Positions 6,640 through 7,057 of a DNA stretch of 7,057 nucleotides are shown one piece after another. The notes beneath the pieces were generated by a model. It was not told the DNA's origin and did no database searches. It saw nothing but the letters and a program-made list of their open reading frames with translations. Position numbers and translations under genes: made by a program. The stretch spans positions 1 through 7,057 of the forward strand of contig JAEWCJ010000058.1 in NCBI GenBank assembly GCA_023390695.1. Reading direction: 5' to 3'. The first letter of the stretch is position 1. Each line of letters opens with the position of its first letter. This stretch comes from Pseudomonadota bacterium (GTDB taxonomy: Bacteria > Pseudomonadota > Alphaproteobacteria > Rhizobiales > Xanthobacteraceae).

Positions 6640-6723
6640 AAATTCTTCCGATAAGACCGTCCCGACACAAAAAGGCGGCGTACGGATCAACCGTGCGACA
6701 CAAGCCTTGTCAGGGTGGCGTAT
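6625..6723 (+). promoter_or_regulatory. Gap before the hexose-phosphate transferase gene, with possible control elements
   Basis: A perfect TTGACA (6621-6626) overlaps the GT4 stop, but 16-18 bp downstream there is only TTCTTCC-like sequence, so a standard -10 is missing. Two direct copies of CGACACAA lie at 6663-6670 and 6696-6703, 33 bp apart (about three helical turns). The second copy overlaps a small palindrome ACAAG-C-CTTGT (6700-6710). AGGGTGG at 6712-6718 is the ribosome binding site, 5 nt before the ATG at 6724. A promoter here is plausible but not shown. Confidence 0.35.
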
Positions 6724-7057
6724 ATGGTTGAGTTGAACGCTCGCGAGATGCTGAGCGCGGCGTCGGCTGCGTCGGCAACATTGCCAGGCCGCGCGGCAAA
6801 GCCGCGTGATACCAAGACATTGTCGCCGGCGGCGATCGCCGCCGCATCGCAGCAGCCAGGCCCTGCCTATTCACCGGTCGTGCTGACCGGCTTGGTGCGC
6901 GCCATCGAATGCGTGCTGATTTCACTGGTCGGGATATTCACCTGCCTTGCCTATATCGGCCCGCAACAGGGTCTCACATGGACATACGGCATCGCCATCG
7001 TCGTGATTGCCACGCTGAGCGTCGTCGCGTTCCAAGCAGCGGATATCTATCATATCC
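6724..7057 (+). CDS. Probable polyprenyl-phosphate hexose-1-phosphate transferase, N-terminus (truncated by window edge)
   Basis: The first 111 residues are visible. They comprise an Ala/Ser-rich, disordered-looking cytoplasmic head (1-50), then two hydrophobic helices at about 52-78 and 86-106 separated by a short GPQQG turn, ending in QAADIYHI. This is the look of the N-terminal multi-helix region of WcaJ-type undecaprenyl-phosphate glucose phosphotransferases, where the helix 2 end with DIY/H is common. Such enzymes start repeat-unit assembly by moving hexose-1-phosphate from a UDP-sugar to undecaprenyl phosphate. The catalytic domain lies beyond the window, so the assignment depends on this N-terminus and on the neighbouring GT4 and co-polymerase. 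The ATG at 6724 is supported by AGGGTGG 5 nt upstream; an internal ATG at 6748 has no such site. It could also be another multi-helix membrane protein of the cluster, such as a polymerase, but the long polar head argues against this. Confidence 0.65.
   Translation, partial: MVELNAREMLSAASAASATLPGRAAKPRDTKTLSPAAIAAASQQPGPAYSPVVLTGLVRAIECVLISLVGIFTCLAYIGPQQGLTWTYGIAIVVIATLSVVAFQAADIYHI

Noticed and set aside
6621..6649. Full sigma-70 promoter built on TTGACA at 6621
   Set aside because: No acceptable -10 hexamer occurs 16-18 bp downstream. Only the -35-like hexamer is reported, as part of the inverted repeat.
1..7057. Mobile element, CRISPR array, toxin-antitoxin or phage-defence system
   Set aside because: No transposase, integrase, terminal repeats, spaced repeats, nuclease or small paired toxin genes were seen. 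Base composition and gene style are even across the polysaccharide genes.

Overview
The window is high-GC DNA with alphaproteobacterial genes, most likely from the Rhizobiales (Nitrobacteraceae/Xanthobacteraceae-like). This rests on a type-2 heme A synthase next to a DUF2842 protein (a small family known mainly from Alphaproteobacteria) and on the style of the polysaccharide genes. The taxonomic call is inference from protein character; no marker gene is present.

Layout from left to right. Positions 1-407 (-) hold the 5' part of a heme A synthase gene (ctaA/COX15 type) that runs off the left edge. Positions 464-670 (+) encode a 68-aa two-helix DUF2842 membrane protein. Positions 671-1729 (-) encode a NodB-fold polysaccharide deacetylase starting at GTG. 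Positions 1817-3055 (+) encode a CelD/BcsL-type GNAT acyltransferase. Positions 3076-5253 (-) encode a GumC/ExoP-type polysaccharide co-polymerase with a degenerate C-terminal tyrosine-kinase-like domain. Positions 5485-6624 (+) encode a GT4 glycosyltransferase. From 6724 (+) to the right edge lies the N-terminus of a probable polyprenyl-phosphate hexose-1-phosphate transferase (WcaJ/ExoY-like). No tRNA, rRNA, CRISPR array or insertion sequence was seen.

The left two genes are housekeeping (terminal oxidase maturation and a small membrane protein). From 671 rightward the window is the edge of an exopolysaccharide or capsule locus of the Wzx/Wzy type. The initiating transferase would put the first sugar on undecaprenyl phosphate, GT4 would extend the repeat unit, the acyltransferase and deacetylase would adjust acyl groups, and the co-polymerase would control chain length and export. 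The polymerase, flippase, outer-membrane exporter and remaining glycosyltransferases are not in the window and would be expected to the right.

The most unusual points are these: six consecutive genes alternate strands perfectly, with convergent ends only 0 and 20 bp apart; the co-polymerase has an apparently dead kinase domain; an 11-bp-arm inverted repeat with a TTGACA in its loop lies at the end of the GT4 gene; and a possible 34-codon leader ORF overlaps the GT4 start codon. I did not find evidence of a wholly new system. The locus reads as a recognisable polysaccharide cluster with odd organisation.
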